From Rubrobacter taiwanensis (lineage in GTDB: Bacteria; Actinomycetota; Rubrobacteria; Rubrobacterales; Rubrobacteraceae): a stretch of DNA of 64,000 nucleotides. Below are positions 19,710 through 27,340 of the stretch, one piece after another. The stretch's first letter is position 1. Each line of letters starts with the position of its first letter. The DNA lies in contig NZ_SKBU01000020.1 of NCBI RefSeq assembly GCF_004337705.1, positions 1-64,000 on the forward strand, given 5' to 3'. The position numbers and the translations under genes were made by a program. Under the pieces are notes generated by a model, which saw only the letters and a program-made list of their open reading frames with translations, was not told the origin of the DNA and searched no databases.

Positions 19710-20212
19710 TCCTCCGGCTCTATGACGAACAGCGGCTGGTCGTACTGGACCCCCGAGGTGTCCTCGACCAGGATCTCCCGGACCACCCCGGCCACCTCGG
19801 AGGGAATCTCGTTCATCAGCTTCATCGCCTCTACGATGCACAGCGTCTGGCCCGCAGAGACCCTATCCCCGACCTCCACGTACGGCTCCTCGCCCGGCGC
19901 CGGGGCCCGGTAGAAGGTGCCCACTATCGGGGAGCGGACCACGTGCAACCCCTCCCACTCCGGCCCGGAGTCGGGCGTCTCCGGAGCCGCGGGAGCCTCA
20001 GAGCGCTGGAAGGCCGGCTGCACCACCGGAGCCGCCTCGCCCTTCGCCTTCACGCTGACCTCCAACTCGCCCCGGCGGACCGTGATCTCCCCCACCCCGC
20101 TCTCGACGAGCAGCTCGACGACCTGCCGGACCGTCTCCAGCGGCAGGCTCTCTTCCTGATCTCCCTCGGCCCCGGCCCGCTCCCGGGCGGTTCTCTCTCT
20201 AAGCTCCGACAT
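19706..20212 (-). CDS. accB: Biotin carboxyl carrier protein of acetyl-CoA carboxylase
   Basis: 168 residues. The N-terminal helix/strand segment ETVRQVVELLVESGVGEITVRRGELEVSV, a Pro/Ala linker and the biotinyl domain (VRSPIVGTFYRAPAPGEEPYVEVGD...) with CIVEAMKLMNE identify it; Lys131 is the biotinylated residue. The start is ATG 20212, with no Shine-Dalgarno but a -10 box 8 bases upstream; upstream in-frame residues are not BCCP-like. It heads the accBC operon. Confidence 0.95.
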   Translation of the reverse strand: MSELRERTARERAGAEGDQEESLPLETVRQVVELLVESGVGEITVRRGELEVSVKAKGEAAPVVQPAFQRSEAPAAPETPDSGPEWEGLHVVRSPIVGTFYRAPAPGEEPYVEVGDRVSAGQTLCIVEAMKLMNEIPSEVAGVVREILVEDTSGVQYDQPLFVIEPEE

Positions 20213-20220
20213 GGAAGTAG

Positions 20221-20226
20221 ATTGTA
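20221..20226 (-). promoter_or_regulatory. -10 box of a leaderless promoter for accBC
   Basis: TACAAT on the minus strand followed by eight bases and ATG 20212. No Shine-Dalgarno is present, so the accB mRNA likely begins at or next to the start codon. A -35 box is not recognisable. Confidence 0.6.
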
Positions 20227-20314
20227 ACAGGTCAGGTCGCCGCCTTCCCCGCAACACCCCCATTCGTCCGCGCGACTCAAACCCGAGAGCGAAGGATGCC
20301 AAGAAAGACAAGTT

Positions 20315-20337
20315 CAGTGGTTGTTTTTTGACCACTG
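20315..20337 (-). terminator. Hairpin at the end of the bacteriocin-like island
   Basis: CAGTGGT (20315-20321) pairs perfectly with ACCACTG (20331-20337) around an A/T-rich 9-base loop. It lies downstream of the island's last minus-strand frame and upstream of the accB promoter. There is no good T tract on the minus strand (AACTTGTCTTTC follows), so it is a moderate call. The rest of 20227-20402 holds no gene that I can see. Confidence 0.5.
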
Positions 20338-20402
20338 TCCGGTTAATCTTCCACCCCTGCCTCCGACAGTACCCGGCGGTAGCGGCTATTCCCTGCCACG
20401 GC

Positions 20403-20540
20403 CTACCTCGAAGACCGCCGCAGGAGGATTACGCGGCTGACGTAGCCCGCCAGCAGCGGAACCGTCCACCACAGTTGCCACCATCCTGCCAGCTGCAGAG
20501 CACCCCAGTCGGTGGTGCCGACGGCGAGGCCGATCACCAA
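20403..20540 (-). CDS. Possible small single-helix membrane protein
   Basis: From TTG 20540 this encodes 45 residues with Trp-rich hydrophobic character: DWGALQLAGWWQLWWTVP, then LLAGYVSRVILLRR. It is in the same frame as, and begins one codon after, the TAA of the YIP1-like gene. It could therefore be a separate small membrane protein or the tail of a longer gene split by a nonsense change. The ribosome site (ATAAGG) is weak. In the island it could be an immunity or accessory peptide, but nothing proves that. Confidence 0.35.
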   Translation of the reverse strand: MVIGLAVGTTDWGALQLAGWWQLWWTVPLLAGYVSRVILLRRSSR

Positions 20541-20543
20541 GCC

Positions 20544-21143
20544 TTATCGGAAGGAGCCTGCCAGGAAGAGTATCAGCAGCCAAGCTGCTGCCGGCAAGAG
20601 CGCGACTATAGCCGCCTGCGTTCGCGACGCTGAGTGAAGTCTTCTGACACCCGCAAAGATCAAGTAGTATCCGTAGGCGTAGGCGAGGTACCCGACTACC
20701 GGGATCCAACTCAGAAGCAGTACTGCGGTGGAATACGCGTATATCCTGAAGGTGACCTCAAACCCCACATTGCGGGACCTCAGAACGATAGCGACCAGGA
20801 TGTGGTAGAAGCCAGCGGCTATGCAGAGCAAGACCGCGACAAACAGGGGGGCCAGGATCACGGCGAAGAACAGTACGGCCGCTATCGTTGGCAAGTCACC
20901 GAACCCGATTGCCTGGGTCACCGCTCCGTCTAGAACCGGGACACCGGTTGCCGCAGACAACAAGAAGTAGACCAGGACGCATGCAAGCCCGAACGTGAAT
21001 GGTGCCCTGATGTCGCTATCCCTGCCGACGCCACGGAAAAACGCATTCGGTTTTGTCATCACCTTCCAGGCGGTCGTCAAGAAGCTCCGCAACGGCACGG
21101 AAAGGTCGAACTCATTGCTGGACCTTTGTGCTCCGGCCTCCAT
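20544..21143 (-). CDS. YIP1-family polytopic membrane protein
   Basis: 199 residues with about five membrane helices and the YIP1-like opening SFLTTAWKVMTKPNAFFRGVGRDSDIRAPFTFG (a long amphipathic lead-in, then helix 1), then FYHILVAIVLRSR, TFRIYAYSTAVLLLSWIPVVG and the terminal helix. YIP1 proteins are membrane-shaping or trafficking factors of unclear bacterial role. ATG 21143 follows GGGAGGAG. It is less GC-rich than the flanking genes and is transcribed with the bacteriocin-like precursor, so immunity or export help is plausible but unproven. Confidence 0.7.
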   Translation of the reverse strand: MEAGAQRSSNEFDLSVPLRSFLTTAWKVMTKPNAFFRGVGRDSDIRAPFTFGLACVLVYFLLSAATGVPVLDGAVTQAIGFGDLPTIAAVLFFAVILAPLFVAVLLCIAAGFYHILVAIVLRSRNVGFEVTFRIYAYSTAVLLLSWIPVVGYLAYAYGYYLIFAGVRRLHSASRTQAAIVALLPAAAWLLILFLAGSFR

Positions 21144-21163
21144 ATACTCCTCCCTGGCTCTGG

Positions 21164-21466
21164 TTAGCGCCGCTTGAAGGAGGCCCTGGATCGGGCCTGC
21201 TCGGCGACGTAGTAGAGGTCTGTACCCTTCAGGATCTCCCACCACATCCTGACCTCCAGCCACAACCCCTTGACCAGCCCCGACCTATCTATCCGGGGCC
21301 GGTACTCGCTCCTGATCTCCTCCCGAACCTCCCGGCTTCTCTGTCGGTACCATCCTGTGGAACGGAGCCTCTCTTCACCGTCCGCGACGATAGTCTCCTT
21401 GCGTTCCGGCACCTTCGTGTATCTTCTCCGCCGGAGCATGAGCAGGAGCCAAGCCCCCAGGATCAC
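21164..21466 (-). CDS. Hypothetical basic protein with short N-terminal hydrophobic stretch
   Basis: About 100 residues: a short hydrophobic start (VILGAWLLLMLRRRR) and then a long charged, Trp/Tyr-containing helical region (RSTGWYRQRSREVREEIRSEY; LWLEVRMWWEILKGTDLYYVAEQA). GTG 21466 has AAGG six bases ahead; TTG 21481 is an alternative but lies in a palindrome. Family not recognised. It sits between two membrane-protein genes of the island. Confidence 0.5.
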   Translation of the reverse strand: MILGAWLLLMLRRRRYTKVPERKETIVADGEERLRSTGWYRQRSREVREEIRSEYRPRIDRSGLVKGLWLEVRMWWEILKGTDLYYVAEQARSRASFKRR

Positions 21467-21473
21467 CGAAAAC

Positions 21474-21492
21474 CTTGACAAGGCTTGTCAAG
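21474..21492. repeat. Perfect 9-bp inverted repeat at a gene junction
   Basis: CTTGACAAG (21474-21482), one base, CTTGTCAAG (21484-21492). It covers the stop codon of the 4-helix protein gene and the start region of the next gene. It could be an mRNA hairpin that separates their expression, or a protein-binding site. Confidence 0.6.
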
Positions 21493-21928
21493 CGGAGAAG
21501 TAAGCAACAGTATGTACGACGACCGCTAACAACCCGAAAATAACAGCCACCGCTGTTATCAAACCTACCGCAATCGCAGCAACTATGAGTACGCCGCGTC
21601 CGGCTTCCTTCCTACTTCGATAGACTTCACTCAAAGACAAGCCTGAGAAGCCCAGATACTGCTCGGCTAGTTTGTCAAGTATTACTCCTCCGACCCCCAA
21701 CATGAACCCTCCCAAGAAGCTCCCGAGCAGGTTTTCTTCGCTCACGATCAGAGACAGGAAGCCGGTGACAGGCTCGGCTACCACCAATACGGACCCGAGT
21801 ACCAAGATAATCCAAAGCACACCCAAAACAGCCGCCACGGATCTACCCCACCTTTGCGAAGAGGTGGCGAGGTATACCAAGCCACCTCCCACAAAAACTC
21901 CGCTCAAAAGTGCCAGGAAACTCAGCAT
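21488..21928 (-). CDS. Hypothetical four-helix membrane protein
   Basis: 146 residues: helices at about 3-22, 31-50, 66-88 and 110-140, with a charged cytosolic segment (LSLSEVYRSRKEAGRG) before the last. ATG 21928 has GGAG close by. It is the first gene downstream of the halocin-like precursor (34 bases away) and the natural candidate for an immunity or export partner. No family is recognised and the residue composition gives no enzymatic motif. Confidence 0.6.
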   Translation of the reverse strand: MLSFLALLSGVFVGGGLVYLATSSQRWGRSVAAVLGVLWIILVLGSVLVVAEPVTGFLSLIVSEENLLGSFLGGFMLGVGGVILDKLAEQYLGFSGLSLSEVYRSRKEAGRGVLIVAAIAVGLITAVAVIFGLLAVVVHTVAYFSA

Positions 21929-21962
21929 TCTCCGACATCCGGGTAGTTCGCTTCTGTCTGCG

Positions 21963-23135
21963 CTATCCTCTACGCGCGCAAGTGCTGTTGGCGTACGCTG
22001 CGCATCCTCCTCTGCACCCCCGTACGGCTCTACCGGCGATCGAACTACAAACAGCTCTTACTACTGCTCGTCCAACAATTCCGCCCACAACGAGACCGAA
22101 AGCACCACATCCGCCTCTCCGAACCACGAACAGACATATATCATAGTATTGCCTGCGACAAGGCGTGCAAGCAGCTTGGGGGCAGTCGACACAGTAAAGA
22201 TTCGACTGAATGGTGAATTCTGGCTCCTCGTTTTCCCTTACGAATTGCTCGCTACTGAGTCTGCGCCCGTCAGCATCAACGACGTAGTCGCTATCGAGGA
22301 GTATGTGAGAGTCGGCCTGATTCTGGTTGCCCAAGTAAGTGGTTAGCCTCTTCTTGTCCTGAACGACGGACGTACTGACCACATGATAGTAGTAGGAAAC
22401 CTCGCTATTCTGCAGATCAATAAGAAACGTGGCGACTACGGATCTTGCCTCGTTTACAGCCGGCACCGTAACTACTGCGAAAGTCATGTCGTCTGCGAAT
22501 GCGACATCGGCCCAGTCAAACCGAAATCGACCACTCCGAACACTACCATCCATCTGTATCAGAGCTTGCCGATGCGCAGCGGCCAGACGCCTGAACTCCT
22601 GCGAAGAACGGACTATCTGTTTCGCTCTCCTCTGCTGTGCCGGGCTACCATGGGAGATTCCTACTCCCTCTGCGGCGTCGGCCGTGGAAGTAAGCCTTCC
22701 AGCGCCCGACAATACGGACATGGCTAGTGCCATGCCACCCACACCCTTTATGAACTGCGCCCGGCTAAGACTCCTACCACCCATAGCTGTTGCATCTGCT
22801 ATGACTCCAGAGTTCATCTCGCCCAAAACCTGCATCACCCGCCAGGTGTCCTTCGGTCCCAACGCCCGGCTCAGACGAACCCCCATGCGCATCCCGGTCC
22901 AAGCCTTGACCTCTTCACCTCCAACCTCGATCAGCGTCGGAGCCCAAAGAGCATCCTCGCCCAGAGCCTCCTCGCGCCAGCGGTGCACCTGCGGGTCGTG
23001 CAGGCTGCGGACCTCCAGCCTCTCGCCTACCGCGTCCTCGATGCTCTTCGCCAGCTCGCTGCAGGTCATGCACCCGGCGTCGAAACCCAAAACCAGTCGC
23101 GCGTCCTCCGAAGAGCGACCAAACAACCTGCCCAT
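21963..23135 (-). CDS. Halocin-C8-like bacteriocin precursor fused to a thioredoxin-like domain
   Basis: 390 residues with three parts. Residues 12-105 look like a thioredoxin-like domain: LVLGFDAGCMTCSELA (Cys22/Cys25) and the partner-strand ALWAPTLIEVGG with a cis-Pro-like APT. Residues 121-155 form an export signal with a degenerate Tat motif (SLSRAQFIKG, second Arg replaced by Ala) and a hydrophobic stretch ending near ADA. Residues 156-314 are a soluble region with no known motif. Residues 315-390 hold ten cysteines (315, 318, 323, 326, 334, 343, 363, 374, 378, 386) in a Gly/Ala/Val-rich core. From memory, the archaeal halocin C8 precursor has the same plan: Tat signal, immunity region HalI, C-terminal ten-Cys 76-residue toxin. 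ATG 23135 follows GAGGAGGAG. The toxin role is inferred. Confidence 0.7.
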   Translation of the reverse strand: MGRLFGRSSEDARLVLGFDAGCMTCSELAKSIEDAVGERLEVRSLHDPQVHRWREEALGEDALWAPTLIEVGGEEVKAWTGMRMGVRLSRALGPKDTWRVMQVLGEMNSGVIADATAMGGRSLSRAQFIKGVGGMALAMSVLSGAGRLTSTADAAEGVGISHGSPAQQRRAKQIVRSSQEFRRLAAAHRQALIQMDGSVRSGRFRFDWADVAFADDMTFAVVTVPAVNEARSVVATFLIDLQNSEVSYYYHVVSTSVVQDKKRLTTYLGNQNQADSHILLDSDYVVDADGRRLSSEQFVRENEEPEFTIQSNLYCVDCPQAACTPCRRQYYDICLFVVRRGGCGAFGLVVGGIVGRAVVRAVCSSIAGRAVRGCRGGCAAYANSTCARRG

Positions 23136-23166
23136 TATCGACTCCTCCTCTTCTCCGTCGTTTACC

Positions 23167-23224
23167 GGGCAAACGGTCAGTACCGATCGCACGGTCAGTT
23201 TGCCATGTTTGATCTCTTTGTCAA
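23167..23224. promoter_or_regulatory. Divergent control region of the bacteriocin-like gene and tetR
   Basis: It contains an inverted pair GGCAAAC (23168-23174) / GTTTGCC (23198-23204) and a direct repeat ACGGTCAGT (23173-23181 and 23191-23199). A minus-strand TTGACA lies at 23224-23219. The repeats lie between that -35 and the precursor's ribosome site, a typical place for a TetR-family operator. A -10 at the right spacing is poor, so the exact start is open. Confidence 0.45.
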
Positions 23225-23310
23225 GGTCGAATCGGATAAAATTAGCCGGGCGGCCGGTAGAAGGTGCCGGCCAGCGGAGAAACGGTGTCCCGGTGAGAGA
23301 AGGAGCAGGG

Positions 23311-23862
23311 TTGGCCGAGCCTCTGGAGTTTCGGGAGAAGAATTCGCGCAGGGAGGAGATCCTGGAGGTCGCGCTCCGGCTCTTCCGGCAGCGGGGCTAC
23401 AGCGATACTCCGACGCGCATGATCGCCGAGGAGATCGGCACGAGCAAGGCAAACGTCTACCACCACTTCCGGGCCAAGGACGACATCCTGCGCGCCATGG
23501 CCGAGCCGCTGTTCGGGAGGGTGGAGGAGTTCCTGGAGAGACACGAGGCTGCCGGCTCGGCCGACCGGCAAGCGTTGTTGGAGGAGTACTTCGACCTGAT
23601 CCTCGAAGACCGGGAGCTGGTGGCGCTCCTGGGCGGCGACCCGACGGTGCTGGGGCGGCCGGGGATCGGGGAGCGGGCCGTGGAGCTCAACGACCGGCTC
23701 ATGCGGCTCCTCGCCGGGGAGGAGTCCGACTGCGAGGGCCGGGTGCGGGCGGGGTGCGCGCTGGCGGCGCTGCAGGCGGCGGTGATCCGCTTCCCGGAGG
23801 AAGACCCCGAGGCCGTGCGGCGGGCGGGGCTCGGAGCGGCCCACGGAGCGCTCACCGGCTAA
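23311..23862 (+). CDS. TetR/AcrR family transcriptional regulator
   Basis: 183 residues. The N-terminal TetR helix-turn-helix is complete: REEILEVALRLFRQRGYSDTPTRMIAEEIGTSKANVYHHFRAKDDIL. The C-terminal ligand domain (about 65-183) is short. TTG 23311 has AAGGAG six bases ahead; an in-frame GTG at 23293 lies inside the ribosome site area. It diverges from the halocin-like precursor and is probably its repressor, acting at the repeats at 23167-23204. Its GC content and codon use match the host chromosome rather than the island. Confidence 0.88.
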   Translation: MAEPLEFREKNSRREEILEVALRLFRQRGYSDTPTRMIAEEIGTSKANVYHHFRAKDDILRAMAEPLFGRVEEFLERHEAAGSADRQALLEEYFDLILEDRELVALLGGDPTVLGRPGIGERAVELNDRLMRLLAGEESDCEGRVRAGCALAALQAAVIRFPEEDPEAVRRAGLGAAHGALTG

Positions 23863-23890
23863 CCGCTGTAGTAACGGCTCCGCCAGCGTG

Positions 23891-23896
23891 TACAAT
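23891..23896 (+). promoter_or_regulatory. -10 box of a near-leaderless mutL promoter
   Basis: TACAAT with ATG 23907 ten bases downstream and only CTTCCCCCAG between; no Shine-Dalgarno is present. The mRNA probably has a leader of 0-4 bases. Confidence 0.6.
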
Positions 23897-23906
23897 CTTC
23901 CCCCAG

Positions 23907-25679
23907 ATGAAGATACACGTCCTGGAACCTCAGATAGCGCAGCAGGTCGCCGCCGGGGAGGTGGTGGACCGGCCGGCTTCGGTAGTCAAGGAGCTGGTCG
24001 AGAACGCCCTGGACGCCGGGGCCGGGCGCGTCGAGATAGAGCTTGCGGCCGGAGGGACCTCCCGCATCCTCGTGCGGGACGACGGCTCCGGGATGGGCCC
24101 TGAGGACGCGAAGCTCAGCGTGCAGCGCCATGCGACGAGCAAGATCCGCTCCGTGGAGGACATAGAGGCGGTAACTACTCTGGGGTTCCGGGGCGAGGCC
24201 CTGCCCTCCATAGCCAGCGTCAGCAGCTTCCAGCTCCTGACCTCCACCGGGAGCGGAGCCGGGACGAAGGTGGTGGTCGAGGGCGGCGCGGAGGCCGAGG
24301 TCTCCCCCACCGCCCACCCGAAGGGCACGACCGTGCTGGTGGACCGCATCTTCTACAACGTCCCGGCGCGGCGGGCGTTCCTGAAGGGCACCCGGCCGGA
24401 GCGAGCCGCGATCCTGGACGTGATGCACCACATAGCGCTCGCCTACCCGCAGGTGGCCTTCCGGCTGACCGAGCAGGGGCGGGATTACCTCTCGCTTCCG
24501 GCGGCCGGCGGTCTGCGGGAGCGGCTGGCCCAGCTCATCGGGGCGTCCAAGGCGCGGGCGCTGCGGCCGGTGGAGTACGAGACGGGAGCGTTCAGGATCG
24601 CGGGCTACGCTGCGCTGCCGAGCCTGACCGAGAGCGGCCGCGGTGCCCAGACGGTCGCCGTGAACCGCCGGTGGGTCCGCAGCGAGAGTCTCTTCCGGGG
24701 CCTGGACGACGCTTACCGGGCCACAGTCCCGGCCGGCCGGTACCCGCCGGTGGTGCTGCACATCGAGGTGGACCCGCGCCGGGTGGACGTGAACGTACAC
24801 CCCACCAAGCAGCTCGTGCGCTTCTCGGACGAGCGGGCCGCGCGCTCGGCGATCTCGGCCGCGGTGCGCAGCGCCATAGAGTGGACCCCGAGCCCGCCGC
24901 GCGCCGCGCCGCGCTCCCCGGAGCCGAGCTTCACCCAGGACCGGCTTACCGACCAGAGCCGGTGGACTCCGCCCCGGGTGGCCGAGAGCCGCGACCCGTA
25001 CCCGGCCCGGCCGCACCGCGACCTGCGGGAGGTGCGGGAGAGGCTCTCCGAGATCTCGCCGCCGGCCCGCGGAGAGGCACAGCCGGAGCTGCCCGAGCGC
25101 GGAGCGCTGCCGAAGCTGGAGGAGCTGCGCGTGATCGGCCAGCTCGCCGCCGGGTACATCCTCGTCGAGGAGCCGGGAGCGCTGTGGATAGTAGACCAGC
25201 ACGTAGCCCACGAGCGCGCCATTCTCGACCGCCTCACCGCCGCCGAGGAGCCCGCGGGCATCCAGAGCCTCCTCACCCCGGAGGTGGTCGAGCTCTCACC
25301 CTCAGAGGCCGAACTGGCCGCCGAGCACCTGGACGAGCTCGGTGTCTACGGCTTCGAGGTGGAGCCGTTCGGGCCGCGTTCGTACCGGATAACGGGCGTG
25401 ATCTCGACCCTGGCCGACCGGGACGTGGCCGGGGCGTTCAAGGAGGCCGTCTCGGCGCTCTCGGGCACCGAGCCGGGCCACCGGCGGGAGGAGAAGATCC
25501 TGGCCACCATCGCCTGCCACTCGGCGGTGAAGCTGGGCGACCGGCTCTCGCAGCCCGAGATGGAGGCCTTGATCCGGGACTGGCTCACCAGCCGCCTGCC
25601 CGCCACCTGCCCGCACGGGCGTTCGATCTGCTACCGCATCGGCGTCAGCGAGGTGGCCCGCAAGCTCGATCGTCATTAG
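23907..25679 (+). CDS. mutL: DNA mismatch repair protein MutL
   Basis: 590 residues. The GHKL ATPase motifs are complete: KELVENALDAGA, DDGSGM, RHATSKI, TLGFRGEALPSIASVS, then VNVHPTK. After a Pro/Arg-rich linker (about 330-400) the C-terminal dimer/nuclease domain carries DQHVAHERAILD (Asp430), close to the DQHA-x2-E-x4-E endonuclease motif with Asp for the last Glu, plus ACHSAVK and CPHGRS. It is therefore probably the latent endonuclease type that works without MutH. No mutS is seen nearby. Most Actinobacteria lack MutL. Confidence 0.95.
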   Translation: MKIHVLEPQIAQQVAAGEVVDRPASVVKELVENALDAGAGRVEIELAAGGTSRILVRDDGSGMGPEDAKLSVQRHATSKIRSVEDIEAVTTLGFRGEALPSIASVSSFQLLTSTGSGAGTKVVVEGGAEAEVSPTAHPKGTTVLVDRIFYNVPARRAFLKGTRPERAAILDVMHHIALAYPQVAFRLTEQGRDYLSLPAAGGLRERLAQLIGASKARALRPVEYETGAFRIAGYAALPSLTESGRGAQTVAVNRRWVRSESLFRGLDDAYRATVPAGRYPPVVLHIEVDPRRVDVNVHPTKQLVRFSDERAARSAISAAVRSAIEWTPSPPRAAPRSPEPSFTQDRLTDQSRWTPPRVAESRDPYPARPHRDLREVRERLSEISPPARGEAQPELPERGALPKLEELRVIGQLAAGYILVEEPGALWIVDQHVAHERAILDRLTAAEEPAGIQSLLTPEVVELSPSEAELAAEHLDELGVYGFEVEPFGPRSYRITGVISTLADRDVAGAFKEAVSALSGTEPGHRREEKILATIACHSAVKLGDRLSQPEMEALIRDWLTSRLPATCPHGRSICYRIGVSEVARKLDRH

Positions 25680-25688
25680 GCAGCAGGG

Positions 25689-27263
25689 TCATCTCTGCTC
25701 CTCCGGGACGGGCGGGCTCTCTACCCCCGGAGTCCGCTCCTCCGCCCGGTAGGCGGGTCCCCCTTCGCCGATACCGGCGTAGACCGCCGGGCTCCGGGAA
25801 CGCAGGAAGAGCGCCGTCAGAAGGCCGACGAAGCCCGCTCCGAGCACCACGGCGGGCAGGACGACGGCCAGCGGGTCCAGCGGCGCGGCCGGATCCCCCG
25901 TCAGCAGCACGTTGAAGTTCAGCACGACGAGCACCAGGACGACGATCAGCACCGCGCCCGCCAGCAGGGGGGCGATCAGGCGCTTCGCGCGGCTCTCGCC
26001 GCGGCCGTCACTCAGGAAGAAGGCGACGACCGAGAACGAGAGCAGGCTCAGCAGAGCCACCACCCCCAGCGCCCCCGTGTTCGTGAGCCACGTGAAGAGG
26101 GTGAGCACCGGGTCCAGACCGAGGACGGCGAAGACCGCCACGATAGCCAGGGCCAGAGCGGTCTGCGTCAGAGAGGCCGCGTATGGAGCCTCCGTGCGGG
26201 GGTTCACCCGGCTCAGGAAGGCGGGCAGAACCCGCTCACGGCCGAGGGCGAAGATATACCGGGCTACCGCGTTGTGGAAGGAGAGCAGGGCGGCGAACAG
26301 GCTCGTGGCGAAGAAGAGCCCGCCCACGTCCGCAAACCACGCGCCGAGCCTCTCGGCCCCGGCGATGAACAGCACGGTCGTGGGATCCGGCGCCCCAGCC
26401 GTCGTGTACCCCTCAGCGGCCAGCCGCTCCGGGGACGTGATCGTCGCCGGACCGGCCGCCACGGCGAGGAGCCAGCTGGAGACCGCGTAGAAGATGGCGA
26501 CGAGGGCCACGGCTATGTACGTGGCCCGCGCAACGGTCCGGCGCGGGTCCCGTGCCTCCTCACTGTAGAGAGCCGCCGACTCGAAGCCGACGAACGAGGC
26601 GATGCCGAACACCAGAGCCGCGCCCAGAGTTCCACCCTCCAACGCGGTGGTGGGGAGAAACTGGGACCAGGTAAGCCCCTGCGGGCCCGGATCGGTGAGA
26701 ATGGCCAAGTCGAACAGGACGACCACGAAGACCTCGGCGGCGAGCACCACGCCCAGAACCTTGGCGTTGAGGTCGATCTGAAGCACCCCCAAAACCCCGA
26801 TTATCCCGATCGTCAGCAGCACCACCACCCACCAGTCGATGCTGGTGCCGAGCTTGAGGTTGAGGTAGCCGGTGAGCGCCACGCCGTAGAGGCCATAGAT
26901 CCCGATCTGCATGGCATTGTATGCGACGAGGGCTATGAAGGCGGTCCCCAGCCCGGCAGCCCTGCCGAGCCCCCGGGCGACGTAGGCATAGAAGGCCCCG
27001 GCCCCGGTCACGTAGTGGCTCATGGTCGCGTAGCCGGTCGCGAAGAGCGCGAGCACGATCCCGTAGAACAGGAAGACGGCGGGAAGCCCCTGGTTCCCGG
27101 TCACCAGATAGGCTACCGCCTGTCCCCCTGCAACGGCGGTGAGCGGAGCCGCGGCGGCGACGATGAAGAAGACGATGTCGGAGACGCCCATGGCGCCCCG
27201 GTGCAGATGCTCCCGTCCCTCTCCCGAACTTCCCCCGCGGACGGGCGTTTCCCCCTGATTCAT
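25689..27263 (-). CDS. APC-family amino acid/amine permease
   Basis: 524 residues and about twelve to thirteen membrane helices, with a helix-1 break typical of APC carriers (VFFIVAAAAPLTAVAGG) and the conserved GFESAALYSEEARDPRR after helix 6. Closest in style to polyamine/amino acid permeases of the APC superfamily. ATG 27263 follows GAGAGGAGTG. It is the last gene on the strand of the catabolic operon, 77 bases after the aldehyde dehydrogenase, and may import the pathway substrate, for example an amine or aromatic amino acid (inferred). Confidence 0.88.
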   Translation of the reverse strand: MNQGETPVRGGSSGEGREHLHRGAMGVSDIVFFIVAAAAPLTAVAGGQAVAYLVTGNQGLPAVFLFYGIVLALFATGYATMSHYVTGAGAFYAYVARGLGRAAGLGTAFIALVAYNAMQIGIYGLYGVALTGYLNLKLGTSIDWWVVVLLTIGIIGVLGVLQIDLNAKVLGVVLAAEVFVVVLFDLAILTDPGPQGLTWSQFLPTTALEGGTLGAALVFGIASFVGFESAALYSEEARDPRRTVARATYIAVALVAIFYAVSSWLLAVAAGPATITSPERLAAEGYTTAGAPDPTTVLFIAGAERLGAWFADVGGLFFATSLFAALLSFHNAVARYIFALGRERVLPAFLSRVNPRTEAPYAASLTQTALALAIVAVFAVLGLDPVLTLFTWLTNTGALGVVALLSLLSFSVVAFFLSDGRGESRAKRLIAPLLAGAVLIVVLVLVVLNFNVLLTGDPAAPLDPLAVVLPAVVLGAGFVGLLTALFLRSRSPAVYAGIGEGGPAYRAEERTPGVESPPVPEEQR

Positions 27264-27340
27264 GCTCACTCCTCTCTTCCCCCGGTGAGTTTCAAGCCTG
27301 GCCCTAGAGATGCCCTACGGCGGCCGGGGCAGCCGGTCTT

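Noticed and set aside
20386-20709. 107-codon minus-strand frame overlapping the YIP1-like 3' end
   Set aside because: It runs in a different frame with Arg/Gly/Pro-rich composition, whereas the frame continuing the YIP1-like gene encodes a clear membrane helix.
22383-22727. Open plus-strand frame inside the bacteriocin-like gene
   Set aside because: It is the shadow of the minus-strand precursor, has no ribosome site and reads as unstructured sequence; the cysteine pattern and ribosome site support the minus strand.
20403-23310. Prophage or insertion sequence as origin of the low-GC island
   Set aside because: There is no integrase, transposase, terminal inverted repeat, capsid or terminase gene. 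The content fits a bacteriocin-type locus instead.
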